From Streptomyces sp. NWU339 (GTDB lineage: Bacteria > Actinomycetota > Actinomycetes > Streptomycetales > Streptomycetaceae): a DNA stretch of 64,000 nt. Below the pieces are notes generated by a model that was not told the origin of the DNA, searched no databases, and was given only the letters and a program-made list of their open reading frames with translations. This document shows positions 7,539-15,725 of this stretch, one piece after another. Position 1 is the stretch's first letter. Each line of letters starts with the position of its first letter. The stretch covers positions 21,870-85,869 of the forward strand of contig NZ_QFRK01000023.1 in the NCBI RefSeq assembly GCF_003143855.1. Direction: 5' to 3'. The position numbers were made by a program, and so were the translations under genes.

Positions 7539-7738
7539 GCCCTGCCCGTGCCTACCCAACCCCTGTGCCCCGCCCCTCCACCCGCCAACCCCGCAGAGCC
7601 ACAGTGGTTGCCTGAAGGGGACTGAGCCTTCGCCAACTTGAAGTTGCTGGTCAAAGGGCTGGCGTGCCGGTCTGAAGGCGCAGTCGCGCTGGTCGTCGGC
7701 GGGAGTCTGTGGAGTAGATCGTCTGCCGGATCGGTCGG

Positions 7739-7978
7739 CTATGGACCGGGCTTGGTGGGTTCGTAGGTGATCAGGTCTCCCGGCTGGCACCGCAAGACCT
7801 CGCAGATCCTCGACAGGGTTGAAAAGCGGACGGCCTTGGCCCGGCCGTTTTTCAGCACGGACAGGTTGACGACGGTGATGCCGACCTGCGAGGACAGCTC
7901 GGTGAGCGTCATGCCGCGCTCGGCGAGAAAGCGGTCGAGGTGGATCCGGATCGAGTGAGGCTCCTCATCGTCGGGCAT
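7739..7978 (-). CDS. XRE-family helix-turn-helix regulator (small)
   Basis: 79 residues, essentially one HTH_3/Cro-C1 domain. FLAERGMTLTELSSQVGIT then VNLSVLKNGRAKAVRFSTL give the five-helix fold, and CEVLRCQPGDLI is the standard end of this family. The ATG (7978-7976) overlaps by one base the TGA of the upstream DUF2975 gene, so the pair is translationally coupled. The perfect inverted repeat at 8577-8621 before the pair is its likely operator. DUF2975 membrane proteins are commonly paired with exactly this kind of small XRE regulator. Confidence 0.9.
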   Translation of the reverse strand: MPDDEEPHSIRIHLDRFLAERGMTLTELSSQVGITVVNLSVLKNGRAKAVRFSTLSRICEVLRCQPGDLITYEPTKPGP

Positions 7979-8565
7979 CAAATGGTCCCTTCGAGGTCCT
8001 CTCGCATGTGCACGCCCTCGCGCATGATCTTCCCCATGATCACCGTGGCGAGGCCAACGAGGACGAGAACCATGGATCCGGAGATTGCCGGTCCGGAGCC
8101 AATCATCGGCGCCATGCTGCCCACGAGCCAGGACTGCGACCAGCCGACGACGAGGCCAGCTACCGGCGTTCCGACGGTGAGGAACCACCCCAGAGAGGAG
8201 ATCCGGGATGCCACGGGGGCGGTGAACGGTCCCTCCCGCACAACGGCCGCGAGCAGCCGGGAGAAGAGAAGCAGTGCCACGGATCCGAAGAGCCACCATG
8301 GCAGCAGGTTCCCGAGGTCGGCGGCACGCTGACCCGCGGAGGGGCTGTCCTGGCACAGGCGTGTGGTACTGCTGGACGCCTTCACGTCCGCGCCCACGGG
8401 GACGCCGCCTTCCAGCGTGGCGTTGTGCCAGAAGTCCGTCTTCGCACAGACCGCCCCGTCGTCGAGTATGTGCGTGACCGCCGTGCCGACGAATGCGAGG
8501 GCGCAGAGCACCGCCAGCGCAAGGGTGAGCGAGGCCAGGGCCTGCGTGAGTCGCGTGTTCCTCAT
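7978..8565 (-). CDS. DUF2975 membrane protein
   Basis: 195 residues. A first membrane segment near residues 10-30 (LTLALAVLCALAFVGTAV) is followed by an extracytoplasmic loop with two cysteines (AVCAKTDFW, TTRLCQDSP). Three more hydrophobic segments follow (LLPWWLFGSVALLLFSRLL, LGWFLTVGTPVAGLVVGW, SGSMVLVLVGLATVIM) and a charged C-terminal end. This is the four-helix layout of DUF2975. AAGGAG sits about 5 bases before the ATG at 8565. Function is unknown; the coupled XRE gene suggests a membrane sensor plus regulator or a small self-regulated module. Confidence 0.85.
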   Translation of the reverse strand: MRNTRLTQALASLTLALAVLCALAFVGTAVTHILDDGAVCAKTDFWHNATLEGGVPVGADVKASSSTTRLCQDSPSAGQRAADLGNLLPWWLFGSVALLLFSRLLAAVVREGPFTAPVASRISSLGWFLTVGTPVAGLVVGWSQSWLVGSMAPMIGSGPAISGSMVLVLVGLATVIMGKIMREGVHMREDLEGTI

Positions 8566-8576
8566 ATCTCTCCTTA

Positions 8577-8621
8577 TCGATTATCGATATGTGCACGCTA
8601 GCGGAAGATATCGATAATCGA
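8577..8621. promoter_or_regulatory. perfect 14-bp inverted repeat, probable operator of the DUF2975/XRE operon
   Basis: TCGATTATCGATAT (8577-8590) and ATATCGATAATCGA (8608-8621) are exact reverse complements separated by 17 bases. The left arm touches the ribosome-binding site of the DUF2975 gene, so protein bound there would block transcription or translation. The AT-rich ATCGAT motif is striking in this GC-rich DNA. The small XRE protein encoded by the operon is the obvious candidate ligand. Confidence 0.8.
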
Positions 8622-8809
8622 CAAGCGCATGACGGCGGGAGTGCCCGAACGGGCAGACTTGAGCGTTGAATACCTCCCTCGGTTGTCCCGGTGGGCCCTG
8701 CCCTCCGCCGCTATCCCAGCGATCCCCAGCAACGGATCAGTGGTCGGCTTCGGCCGCCCGCAGTCAGTTCCTGCCCGTCGTGGTTCGATGGTCTTCTACG
8801 ATCCAGTGC

Positions 8810-9265
8810 ATGCTGGATCCCGAACTGCTGGAACGGATCACCGCGCGACGCGCGGAACTCGACGACCTCGAAGCACAGCTGGTCGGGCAGCTGGCCAGGG
8901 TGCGATCCGAGAGGGACGAACTCGCCGTCGCTGAAAGAGTCCTTGAGCGCGTGAGCGAAGAGATCGCGGGTGAGCGTGCCTCGGTCGCCCCGGCGCCCGG
9001 CCAGGTGGCCGGGCGGGCAGTGATGCTCGTTCCGCACCGCGGCCCGGAAACGCAGGAAATTATGCTCCCGCCGGACTACCAGCGCATCCTCACCGTCGTG
9101 CGCCAAGCCGGCGGACCGGTCACGGCCCGGCAAGTTGGCGAGACGCTGGGAGTGGACGTCAGCGTGAAGTCCAAGCTGGAGCCGCTGCGCGGCAAACTGA
9201 TCAGACTGACCGACCGCGGCTGGCTGCGAAAGCAGCCCGACGGCCGGTTCACCACCCGCCTGTGA
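8810..9265 (+). CDS. hypothetical protein: coiled coil plus winged helix
   Basis: 151 residues from ATG 8810. An N-terminal charged coiled coil (residues 3-55, ITARRAELDDLEAQLVGQLA and onward) leads into a C-terminal winged-helix-like domain. That domain reads LPPDYQRILTVVRQAGGPVT, ARQVGETLGVD, LEPLRGKLIRLTDRGWL and DGRFTT. Related proteins occur in many copies in streptomycetes, often beside insertion sequences, as here with the IS5-type transposase 72 bases downstream. Function unknown; DNA binding is inferred from the winged-helix pattern only. Confidence 0.65.
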   Translation: MLDPELLERITARRAELDDLEAQLVGQLARVRSERDELAVAERVLERVSEEIAGERASVAPAPGQVAGRAVMLVPHRGPETQEIMLPPDYQRILTVVRQAGGPVTARQVGETLGVDVSVKSKLEPLRGKLIRLTDRGWLRKQPDGRFTTRL

Positions 9266-9337
9266 TCTTCTCCAGCATGACGGGTCCAGTGGCGGCAGAG
9301 CCGTAACCAGGGTGTCCCCGGCGACCGTTGGAGTTGT

Positions 9338-10171
9338 GTGACGAAAACCAAAGAGCACGCCGAGGACACCTGCCCGCTTGTCTACCAGTGCCGCCTGCCG
9401 CTGTCCACGCGCACCGTCAACCACCTCGCCGACCTGCTACGCCGCCACCTGAAAGCGATACGGTCACGCTGGCGGATCATGCCACCCGGGAAAATCGCGG
9501 TGATCGTCCTGGGCATACTGCGCCATGACCAACGCCTGGCTGACATGGCCGGCGGCAACAACGTCTCCGAGTCCACCGTCCGCCGCTGGCGCGACGAACT
9601 CATCGCACTACTCGCCGCCCAAGCGCCGCGCCTGGACCGAACCCTGAGGAAGATCGCCAGGCAGGGCGGGGAAGTCGTCCTGATCGACGGCACCCTCGTC
9701 CCGACCCAGCGCCGCACCGGCAAAGCTGACCGGCGCAACTACTCCGGAAAGCAACGGCGTCACGGCCTGCACTTCCTCGCCCTGACCGACGAGAACGGCC
9801 GCCTGATCTGGATATCAGCCGCCCGGCCCGGCCGCACCCACGACAACACCGCCGCCCGCCACGACCACATCCTGACCCACCTGCGCGCCGCCGGCCTCGG
9901 AGCCTTGGCCGACCTCGGCTTCCGCGGCCTGGACAACGACATCCTCAACCCCGTGATCGTCACCGGCTACGCGGCCAGCCGCACCCACAAGCTCACCCCG
10001 GGCGAGAAGGAGGCCAACCGCGTACTCGCCTTCGGACGCGCTCCGGTCGAACACGGCTTCGCCCACCTCAAGAACTGGAGGATCCTCACCAAACTCCGCA
10101 CCGACCCCGCCCGCGCCACCCAACTCCTGCGAGCTCTGCTCGTCCTGACGAACCTCGAAATCAACCGCTGA
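9338..10171 (+). CDS. IS5-type transposase (DDE_Tnp_4 domain)
   Basis: 277 residues from GTG 9338. The N-terminal half has a helix-turn-helix-like segment (LADMAGGNNVSESTVRRWR). The DDE_Tnp_4 core follows: VVLIDGTLVPTQRR holds the first Asp, SAARPGRTHDNTAARHD the conserved H-D region, ALADLGFRGLDND the second Asp, and FGRAPVEHGFAHLKNWRIL the final Glu. The gene looks intact. I could not identify terminal inverted repeats or a target duplication, so the ends of the element are undefined. It abuts a truncated pectate lyase gene, and its insertion or a later deletion probably caused that truncation. Confidence 0.88.
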   Translation: MTKTKEHAEDTCPLVYQCRLPLSTRTVNHLADLLRRHLKAIRSRWRIMPPGKIAVIVLGILRHDQRLADMAGGNNVSESTVRRWRDELIALLAAQAPRLDRTLRKIARQGGEVVLIDGTLVPTQRRTGKADRRNYSGKQRRHGLHFLALTDENGRLIWISAARPGRTHDNTAARHDHILTHLRAAGLGALADLGFRGLDNDILNPVIVTGYAASRTHKLTPGEKEANRVLAFGRAPVEHGFAHLKNWRILTKLRTDPARATQLLRALLVLTNLEINR

Positions 10172-10263
10172 CGGATGATCTTCACCGTGGACTTCCGCCC
10201 ACGACCAGCATGAGTACCCGCAACACCAGTCACACGAGCCCTTTGACCTGCTACTTCAAGTTG

Positions 10264-10755
10264 GCGGAGGCTCACTGCAAGGGGTCCTGCACGCTGCAGA
10301 ACGTGTGGTGGGAGGACGTCGGCGAGGACGCGGCGACCTTCAAGGGCAAGTCGTCGTCATCGGTCTACACCGTCAGCGGCGGCGGGGCGAAGGAAGCCAG
10401 CGACAAGGTGTTCCAGTTCAACGGCGCCGGAACGCTGAACGTGTCGAACTTCGCGGTCAAGAATTTCGGCACCTTCGTGCGCTCCTGCGGCAACTGCTCC
10501 ACGCAGTACAAACGCACGATCAACCTCAACACGATCGAGGTGAACTGGAAGGGCGGCAGGATCGCCGGGATCAACACCAACTACGGCGACAGCGTGACCC
10601 TGCGCAACATCACGGTCATCGGGGACAGCAGCAAGAAGATCATCCCCTGCCAGAAGTACATCGGCAACAACACCGGCAAGGAGCCCAGCACCAACGGCTC
10701 GGACGCCGACGGCACGTACTGCAAGTACGGGTCGTCCGACATCACCTACAGGTAG
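10264..10755 (+). pseudogene. pectate lyase (family PL3), N-terminally truncated
   Basis: The frame from 10264 encodes the C-terminal two thirds of a class III pectate lyase. It opens with AHCKGSCTLQNVWWEDVGED, then GKSSSSVYTVSGGGAKEASD, FVRSCGNCSTQYKR, AGINTNYGDSVTL, and ends KKIIPCQKYIGNNTG...YCKYGSSDITYR. The Cys pattern and the WWEDVGEDAATFK core are typical of PL3. The signal peptide and the first strands of the beta-helix are missing. The upstream codons (from ATG 10210) are unrelated to the family. No secretion signal remains, so I infer a dead gene left by the IS5-type insertion. Confidence 0.82.
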
Positions 10756-10783
10756 CCCTTCCTCGCACAACGGCCCCCCACGG

Positions 10784-10839
10784 TGAGGCGGCGGACGTAC
10801 GGAGCGCCCCGCGCGGTGCTCCGTACGGCCGCCGCCTCG
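10784..10839. terminator. large hairpin between the pectate lyase remnant and the PaaX-type gene
   Basis: CGTACGGAGC (10796-10805) pairs with GCTCCGTACG (10818-10827). After one mismatch, GGCGGCGG (10787-10794) pairs with CCGCCGCC (10829-10836), with further pairs outside. It lies between two converging genes and can serve as a bidirectional terminator. Confidence 0.85.
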
Positions 10840-10868
10840 TGCCCCGCGCACCGCCTGCCTCCTCCGCG

Positions 10869-11702
10869 CTACCTCCGCCCGCCCGGTCCGCTGTTCCCGG
10901 TGCGCCCGCTGGTTCCACTGGTTCCCCTGATCTCGCCGGGCCCACCGGGCCCGCCCACGCTCGCGCGGATCTCGCCGATGAGTTCACGCCGGTAGTCGGT
11001 GTACGCGGCCCGCAGCGCGTCGCCCGGCCAGTCGGCGGGGAGGAGGGCCGCAGGCAGGACGGGGTCGGTGAGCAGGTGGCGTACGACGGCCGCGAAGACG
11101 GCGAGCCGGTCGGCGGGGCGGTCGGCGCCGTCGATGTGCGCGAGGAGCGCGCGGGCCGTGCCCGCCCAGGCGTCCAGCGGCCACAGACTCCCGGCCAGGT
11201 CGGCGGCGGGCCTGTCGGGGCGGGCCGTGTAGTGCTGGGCCACCTGGTCGAGAGGCACGGACAGCGGGCGGTCCAGGTTGGCGGGCCGGAGCCACACGCC
11301 CTCGCGGAGTTCGGCGAGCCTGAGGGCGGCCAGCCGGGTGCGCAGATCCGCCCGCTCGGCGGGACCGCGTCCCGTCGCGGTGATCACCACCATCTCCCAG
11401 TCGCCGTCCCACGCGCGCGTGCTCGGCCGTACGGCCTCGTCCTGGCGGGTCTGGCGGTCGAGCAACCGGTCACTGAGGCGGTAGCCGGCACCGGTTTCGG
11501 TGCGCAACAGATCACCGGCGGCCACCATCCGGCTGAGGGCGGCCCGCAGCGTGGACCCGCCGACGCCGAAGCGCTCCACGAGCCGCCCCAGTTCCCGCGC
11601 CGGAAGCTGTGGCGGGTGCGTGCCGAGCAGCAGGCTCAGCACGACCGACCGCGCGGACAGGGGACGCAGTCGCAGGTCACCGGTTCGCTCCGGGTCGTTC
11701 AT
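10869..11702 (-). CDS. PaaX-family transcriptional regulator
   Basis: 277 residues from ATG 11702; ATGs at 11708 and 11762 are alternatives and none has a clear ribosome-binding site. The N-terminal winged helix reads RSVVLSLLLGTHPPQLPARE, LVERFGVGGSTLRAALSRMVA and LLRTETGAGYRLSDRLLDRQ, as in PaaX. The middle part WDGDWEMVVITATGRGPAE is the PaaX signature region, and the C-terminal domain (LWPLDAWAGTARALL) follows. PaaX proteins repress phenylacetate or other acyl-CoA pathway genes and are released by acyl-CoA ligands. The gene diverges from an acyl-CoA dehydrogenase gene across a strong palindromic site, so that gene is the likely target. The C-terminal tail is Gly/Arg-rich. Confidence 0.88.
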   Translation of the reverse strand: MNDPERTGDLRLRPLSARSVVLSLLLGTHPPQLPARELGRLVERFGVGGSTLRAALSRMVAAGDLLRTETGAGYRLSDRLLDRQTRQDEAVRPSTRAWDGDWEMVVITATGRGPAERADLRTRLAALRLAELREGVWLRPANLDRPLSVPLDQVAQHYTARPDRPAADLAGSLWPLDAWAGTARALLAHIDGADRPADRLAVFAAVVRHLLTDPVLPAALLPADWPGDALRAAYTDYRRELIGEIRASVGGPGGPGEIRGTSGTSGRTGNSGPGGRR

Positions 11703-11763
11703 CCGCATGAATGCGTACTGTACGGCGCGCTTCTCGCCCTGCGGCGCACTGCCGGACGACATG

Positions 11764-11801
11764 TGTTGCATCATTGCTACAGCTGTAGAGATGATGCAAC
11801 A
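11764..11801. promoter_or_regulatory. palindromic operator between the PaaX-type and AidB-like genes
   Basis: TGTTGCATCAT (11764-11774) and ATGATGCAACA (11791-11801) are perfect inverted repeats. Between them lies a second, nested palindrome, CTACAGCTGTAG (11777-11788). The site is centred about 28 bases before the dehydrogenase start and covers the region where both promoters must lie. It is the likely binding site of the divergently encoded PaaX-type regulator. Confidence 0.8.
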
Positions 11802-11809
11802 CTCGGCGT

Positions 11810-13528
11810 ATGGCCACGACAATCGCGCACGAGCAGCACGGCGGACTCGCCGTCTCCCCCGAGGGACACGCGGCACCGGAGGCACTCGCGGCACCCCGCG
11901 GGTACGCCACGCACGACGTCCTGAATCAGCCCGCTCCCCTGGCCCCCTACGACGCCTCCGACGACACCGCCCTCCTGGAGGGGGTGCGGCGCGAGGGCGC
12001 CGGTTGGGCGGAGGAGGATCTGCGGCGGCTCGGCCGGCTGGCCGGCAGTGCCCGGGTGCAGGAGTGGAGCGAACAGGCCAACCGCCACGAGCCCGAACTG
12101 CGCACGCACGACCGGTACGGGAACCGGATCGACGAGGTCGAGTTCCATCCGAGCTGGCACCACCTGATGCGCACGGCCGTCACCGAAGGACTGGCCGGCG
12201 CGCCCTGGGCGGACGACCGGCCCGGCGCCCATGTCGCGCGCACCGCCGGCGGACTCGTGTGGGGGCACACGGACGCGGGGCACGGCTGCCCGACCTCCAT
12301 GACGTACGCGGCGGTACCCGCCCTGCGCCGGCAGCCGGAGCTGGCTCGGGTGTACGAGCCCTTGCTGACCAGCCGGGAGTACGAGCCGGGCCTGCGGGTG
12401 CCGGGCGAGAAGCGCGGGCTGCTGGCCGGCATGGGGATGACGGAGAAGCAGGGCGGCTCCGACGTCCGGACCAACACCACGAAGGCGACGCCGACCGCGG
12501 AGCCCGGTGTGTACACGCTGCACGGACACAAGTGGTTCACGTCGGCACCGATGTGCGACGTGTTCCTGGTGCTGGCGCAGGCTCCGGGGGGCCTGTCGTG
12601 CTTCCTGCTGCCGCGCGTGCTGCCGGACGGCACGCGCAACACGTTCCGCATCCAGCGGCTGAAGGACAAGCTGGGCAACCGGTCCAACGCGTCCTCCGAG
12701 CCGGAGTTCGACGGGACCGTCGCCTGGCTGGTCGGCCCGGAGGGGCAGGGCGTGAAGACCATCATCGAGATGGTCAACTGCACCCGGCTGGACTGCGTGA
12801 TGATGTCGGCGGCGCTGATGCGCAAGACGCTCGTCGAGGCAGGGCACCATGTGCGCCACCGCAGTGCCTTCGGGGCCCGGCTGATCGACCAGCCGCTGAT
12901 GCTCAACGTGCTGGCCGATCTCGCCCTGGAGTCGGAGGCCGCGACAGCGCTGACCCTGCGACTCGCCGGGGCGGCCGACCGCGCGGTGCGCGGGGACGCG
13001 CAGGAGGCCGCGTTCCGCCGGATCGCGACCGCCGTCGGCAAGTACTGGGTCACCAAACGGGGCCCGGCCTTCACCGCCGAGGCCCTGGAGTGCCTGGGCG
13101 GCAACGGCTACGTCGAGGAGTCGGGCATGCCCCGGCACTACCGTGAGGCCCCGCTGCTGTCGATCTGGGAGGGCTCGGGCAACGTCAACGCCCTCGATGT
13201 GCTGCGGGCGCTGGGCCGGGACACGGCCACGGCGCAGGCCCTGTTCGCCGAACTCGCGCTCAGCCGGGGGGCGGACGCCCGGCTGGACACGGCCGTGAGC
13301 CGGCTCGAGGGCCGGCTGGCGGAGGGCACACAGGCGGGGGCCCGGCGGCTGGTCGAGCAGCTGGCCCTGGTCCTCCAGGGTTCCCTCCTCGTCCGGCACG
13401 CCCCCTCAGCGGTCGCCGACGCCTTCTGCGCGACGCGGCTCGGCGGTGACTGGGGGCACTCGTTCGGCACGCTGCCCGACGGGGCCGACCTGGGCTCGAT
13501 CGTGAACCGCGCGCTTCCGGCCCTGTAG
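11810..13528 (+). CDS. AidB-like acyl-CoA dehydrogenase
   Basis: 572 residues from ATG 11810, longer than ordinary acyl-CoA dehydrogenases (about 380) and similar to AidB. Clear features: GMGMTEKQGGSDVRTNTTKA (FAD/substrate loop), HGHKWFTSAPMCDVFLVLAQ, LKDKLGNRSNASSEPEFDGT, then RSAFGARLIDQPLMLNVLAD and LECLGGNGYVEESGMPRHYR, and SIWEGSGNVNALDVLRAL. The last two blocks are strongly AidB-type. E. coli AidB binds DNA and is part of the alkylation response with weak isovaleryl-CoA dehydrogenase activity. Here the PaaX-type regulator next door points instead to control by an acyl-CoA. Only 8 bases separate the operator from the ATG, so the transcript has a very short leader or none. Confidence 0.9.
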   Translation: MATTIAHEQHGGLAVSPEGHAAPEALAAPRGYATHDVLNQPAPLAPYDASDDTALLEGVRREGAGWAEEDLRRLGRLAGSARVQEWSEQANRHEPELRTHDRYGNRIDEVEFHPSWHHLMRTAVTEGLAGAPWADDRPGAHVARTAGGLVWGHTDAGHGCPTSMTYAAVPALRRQPELARVYEPLLTSREYEPGLRVPGEKRGLLAGMGMTEKQGGSDVRTNTTKATPTAEPGVYTLHGHKWFTSAPMCDVFLVLAQAPGGLSCFLLPRVLPDGTRNTFRIQRLKDKLGNRSNASSEPEFDGTVAWLVGPEGQGVKTIIEMVNCTRLDCVMMSAALMRKTLVEAGHHVRHRSAFGARLIDQPLMLNVLADLALESEAATALTLRLAGAADRAVRGDAQEAAFRRIATAVGKYWVTKRGPAFTAEALECLGGNGYVEESGMPRHYREAPLLSIWEGSGNVNALDVLRALGRDTATAQALFAELALSRGADARLDTAVSRLEGRLAEGTQAGARRLVEQLALVLQGSLLVRHAPSAVADAFCATRLGGDWGHSFGTLPDGADLGSIVNRALPAL

Positions 13529-13658
13529 GCCGCCGCACCGGTCCGACCTGCGACGACGCCTGATCCGAAAGTGACTGTCAGTGGTGGGGTGCAGACTGGC
13601 CGTTGTCTGGAACGGATGCGTCGACGAAGGCGTCGGCGACGTCGCGGAGGTGATCGGC

Positions 13659-14741
13659 ATGACCGAGGTACTGCTCGCCGTGGGCACCCGCAAAGGCCTG
13701 TTCATCGGGCGCCGGCGGGGTGGCGCCTGGGAGTTCGACGACCGCCCCTACTTCAACGCCCAGGCGGTGTACTCGATCGCCGTCGACACCCGGGGCGCGG
13801 TCCCCCGGCTGCTGGTCGGCGGGGACAGCGCGCACTGGGGCCCGTCCGTGTTCCACTCCGACGACCTGGGCCGCACCTGGACCGAACCGGCGCGGCCCGC
13901 CGTCAGGTTCCCCAAGGACACGGGGGCGTCGCTGGAGCGGGTCTGGCAGCTTCATCCGGCCGTGGCGGAGCCGGACGTGGTGTACGCGGGCACCGAGCCG
14001 GCCGCGCTCTACCGGTCGGAGGACCGCGGGGAGACCTTCGATCTGGTCCGTCCGCTGTGGGAGCATCCGACCCGCTCCAAGTGGGTGCCGGGCGGTGGCG
14101 GCGAGGGTCTGCACACCGTGCTGACCGACGAGCGGGATCCTCGTGCGGTGACGGTGGCCGTGTCCACGGCGGGCGTGTTCCGCACCCGCGACGGCGGCGT
14201 CAGCTGGGACCCCTCCAACTCCGGGGTCTCCGCGGTGTTCCTGCCGGATCCGAACCCGGAGTTCGGGCAGTGCGTGCACAAGGTCGCCCGGGACGCGGCG
14301 ACACCGGACCGGCTGTATCTGCAGAACCACTGGGGCGTCTACCGCAGCGACGACGCGGGCGCGCGGTGGACGGACATCGGCGAGGGTCTGCCGTCGACGT
14401 TCGGCTTCGCGGTGGTGGCGCATCCGCATCGAGGTGACACGGCGTACGTGTTCCCGATCAACGCCGACTCCGACCGAGTCCCGGCCGACCGGCGCTGCCG
14501 CGTCTTCCGCACCACGGACGCGGGCAGGAGCTGGGAGCCGCTCACCGCGGGCCTGCCGCAGGGCGACCACTACGGCACGGTGCTACGCGACGCGATGTGC
14601 CACGACGGCGCCGACCCCGCGGGCGTGTACTTCGGCAACCGTAACGGTGAGGTGTACGCGTCGGCCGACGACGGCGACAGCTGGCAACAGCTCGCGGCGC
14701 ATCTGCCGGACGTGTTGTGCGTGCGGGCCGCGGTTGTCTGA
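13659..14741 (+). CDS. WD40/YVTN/BNR-like repeat protein (sialidase-fold beta-propeller)
   Basis: 360 residues from ATG 13659, with GCGGAGG 8 bases upstream. BNR/Asp-box motifs recur: SDDLGRTWTE, SEDRGETFDL, TRDGGVSWDP, SDDAGARWTD, TTDAGRSWEP and SADDGDSWQQ, about 45-60 residues apart. The protein is predicted to form a beta-propeller. No signal peptide is seen, so it is probably cytoplasmic. Related actinobacterial genes are often next to a MoaD/ThiS-like gene, which is not present here. Neither substrate nor enzymatic activity can be assigned; a true sialidase is unlikely because the arginine triad is not evident. Confidence 0.8.
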   Translation: MTEVLLAVGTRKGLFIGRRRGGAWEFDDRPYFNAQAVYSIAVDTRGAVPRLLVGGDSAHWGPSVFHSDDLGRTWTEPARPAVRFPKDTGASLERVWQLHPAVAEPDVVYAGTEPAALYRSEDRGETFDLVRPLWEHPTRSKWVPGGGGEGLHTVLTDERDPRAVTVAVSTAGVFRTRDGGVSWDPSNSGVSAVFLPDPNPEFGQCVHKVARDAATPDRLYLQNHWGVYRSDDAGARWTDIGEGLPSTFGFAVVAHPHRGDTAYVFPINADSDRVPADRRCRVFRTTDAGRSWEPLTAGLPQGDHYGTVLRDAMCHDGADPAGVYFGNRNGEVYASADDGDSWQQLAAHLPDVLCVRAAVV

Positions 14742-14742
14742 A

Positions 14743-14779
14743 GGGGTTGAGGGGGCTAAGGGGGCTGAGGTGACTGGGG
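14743..14779 (+). other. G-quadruplex-capable G-tract cluster
   Basis: Four runs of at least four G (14743-14746, 14751-14755, 14760-14764, 14776-14779) are separated by loops of 4, 4 and 11 bases, starting 2 bases after the BNR gene stop. It lies between convergent genes, where a G-quadruplex on the + strand could halt polymerase. The rest of the gap to 14886 shows nothing else. Confidence 0.5.
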
Positions 14780-14886
14780 AGTTGAGGGCCGGAGAGATCC
14801 GAGGCCCCGCGGTGCGGACCGGTCAGATGCGCACCGCTGGACTCGGATCGTCGGGTTCGTCCTCCTGGCGGGCCCGGGAATCCGCG

Positions 14887-15603
14887 TCAACGGCCCTGCT
14901 GAACCGCCGTGTTCGTCTCCTGGGCCGACGGCAGCCGCCAGTCGACGGGGGCGGCGCCCTGCCGGACCAGGAAGTCGTTGGCCCGGCTGAACGGGCGCGA
15001 GCCGAAGAAGCCCCGGTCCGCCGACATCGGCGAGGGGTGAGCCGACTCGATGGCGGGATAGTCCCCGAGCAGTGGGCGCAGATTGCGCGCGTCCCGGCCC
15101 CACAGGATCGACACCAACGGGCCGCCCCGCGCGGCGAGGGCGCGGATCGCCTGCTCCGTGACCTCCTCCCAGCCCTTGCCCCGGTGGGCGGCCGGCTTGC
15201 GCGGGGCGGTGGTGAGCGCCCTGTTGAGCAGCAGGACCCCCTGCTCGGTCCACGGGGTCAGATCGCCGTTGGCGGGCCTGGGCAGGCCCAGGTCCGCGTT
15301 CAGTTCCCGGTAGATGTTCTCCAGGCTGCCGGGCAGCGACCGCACGTCCGGCGAGACCGCGAAACTCAGGCCGATCGCCATTCCCGGTGTGGGATAGGGA
15401 TCCTGACCGACGATCAGGACGCGTACGTCGTCGAAGGGCTGCTGGAACGCCCGCAGCACGTTCGCTCCCGCCGGGAGGTACGTCCGGCCGGCCGCCACCT
15501 CGGCGCGCAGGAAGTCCCCCATGGCCGCGATGCGTCCGGCCACCGGTTCCAGGGCCTTCGCCCAGCCGGGCTCAACAAGTTCATGCAAGGGTCGTGGTGC
15601 CAC
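14887..15603 (-). CDS. ung: uracil-DNA glycosylase (family 1)
   Basis: 238 residues from GTG 15603. The catalytic water-activating loop GQDPY (residues 66-70, Asp68) is intact. The uracil-pocket Phe lies in the region of LSFAV, the Asn site in LLLNRALTT, and the DNA-intercalation loop in HPSPMSADRGFFGSRPF. The enzyme removes uracil from DNA after cytosine deamination or dUMP misincorporation, starting base-excision repair. Length and motif order are normal for bacterial Ung. The gene is convergent with the BNR gene and its upstream side faces a kinase gene on the other strand. Confidence 0.96.
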   Translation of the reverse strand: MAPRPLHELVEPGWAKALEPVAGRIAAMGDFLRAEVAAGRTYLPAGANVLRAFQQPFDDVRVLIVGQDPYPTPGMAIGLSFAVSPDVRSLPGSLENIYRELNADLGLPRPANGDLTPWTEQGVLLLNRALTTAPRKPAAHRGKGWEEVTEQAIRALAARGGPLVSILWGRDARNLRPLLGDYPAIESAHPSPMSADRGFFGSRPFSRANDFLVRQGAAPVDWRLPSAQETNTAVQQGR

Positions 15604-15725
15604 GCCGGATCACTCTAGTGGCTCACACCGACACCCCGTACCAAGCGGCCCGGCCCCTACGCCGGGAAGGCGTCCGGGCGCTAGTGTTCCTCCGCGTCAT
15701 GGTCGTCGAGGAGGTGGGGAACGCG

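Noticed and set aside
9263..10190. TGATCTTC(T/A)CC found on both sides of the IS5-type transposase
   Set aside because: The copies are direct rather than inverted and match over only about 10 bases. I could not place consistent terminal inverted repeats, so they are not reported as element ends.
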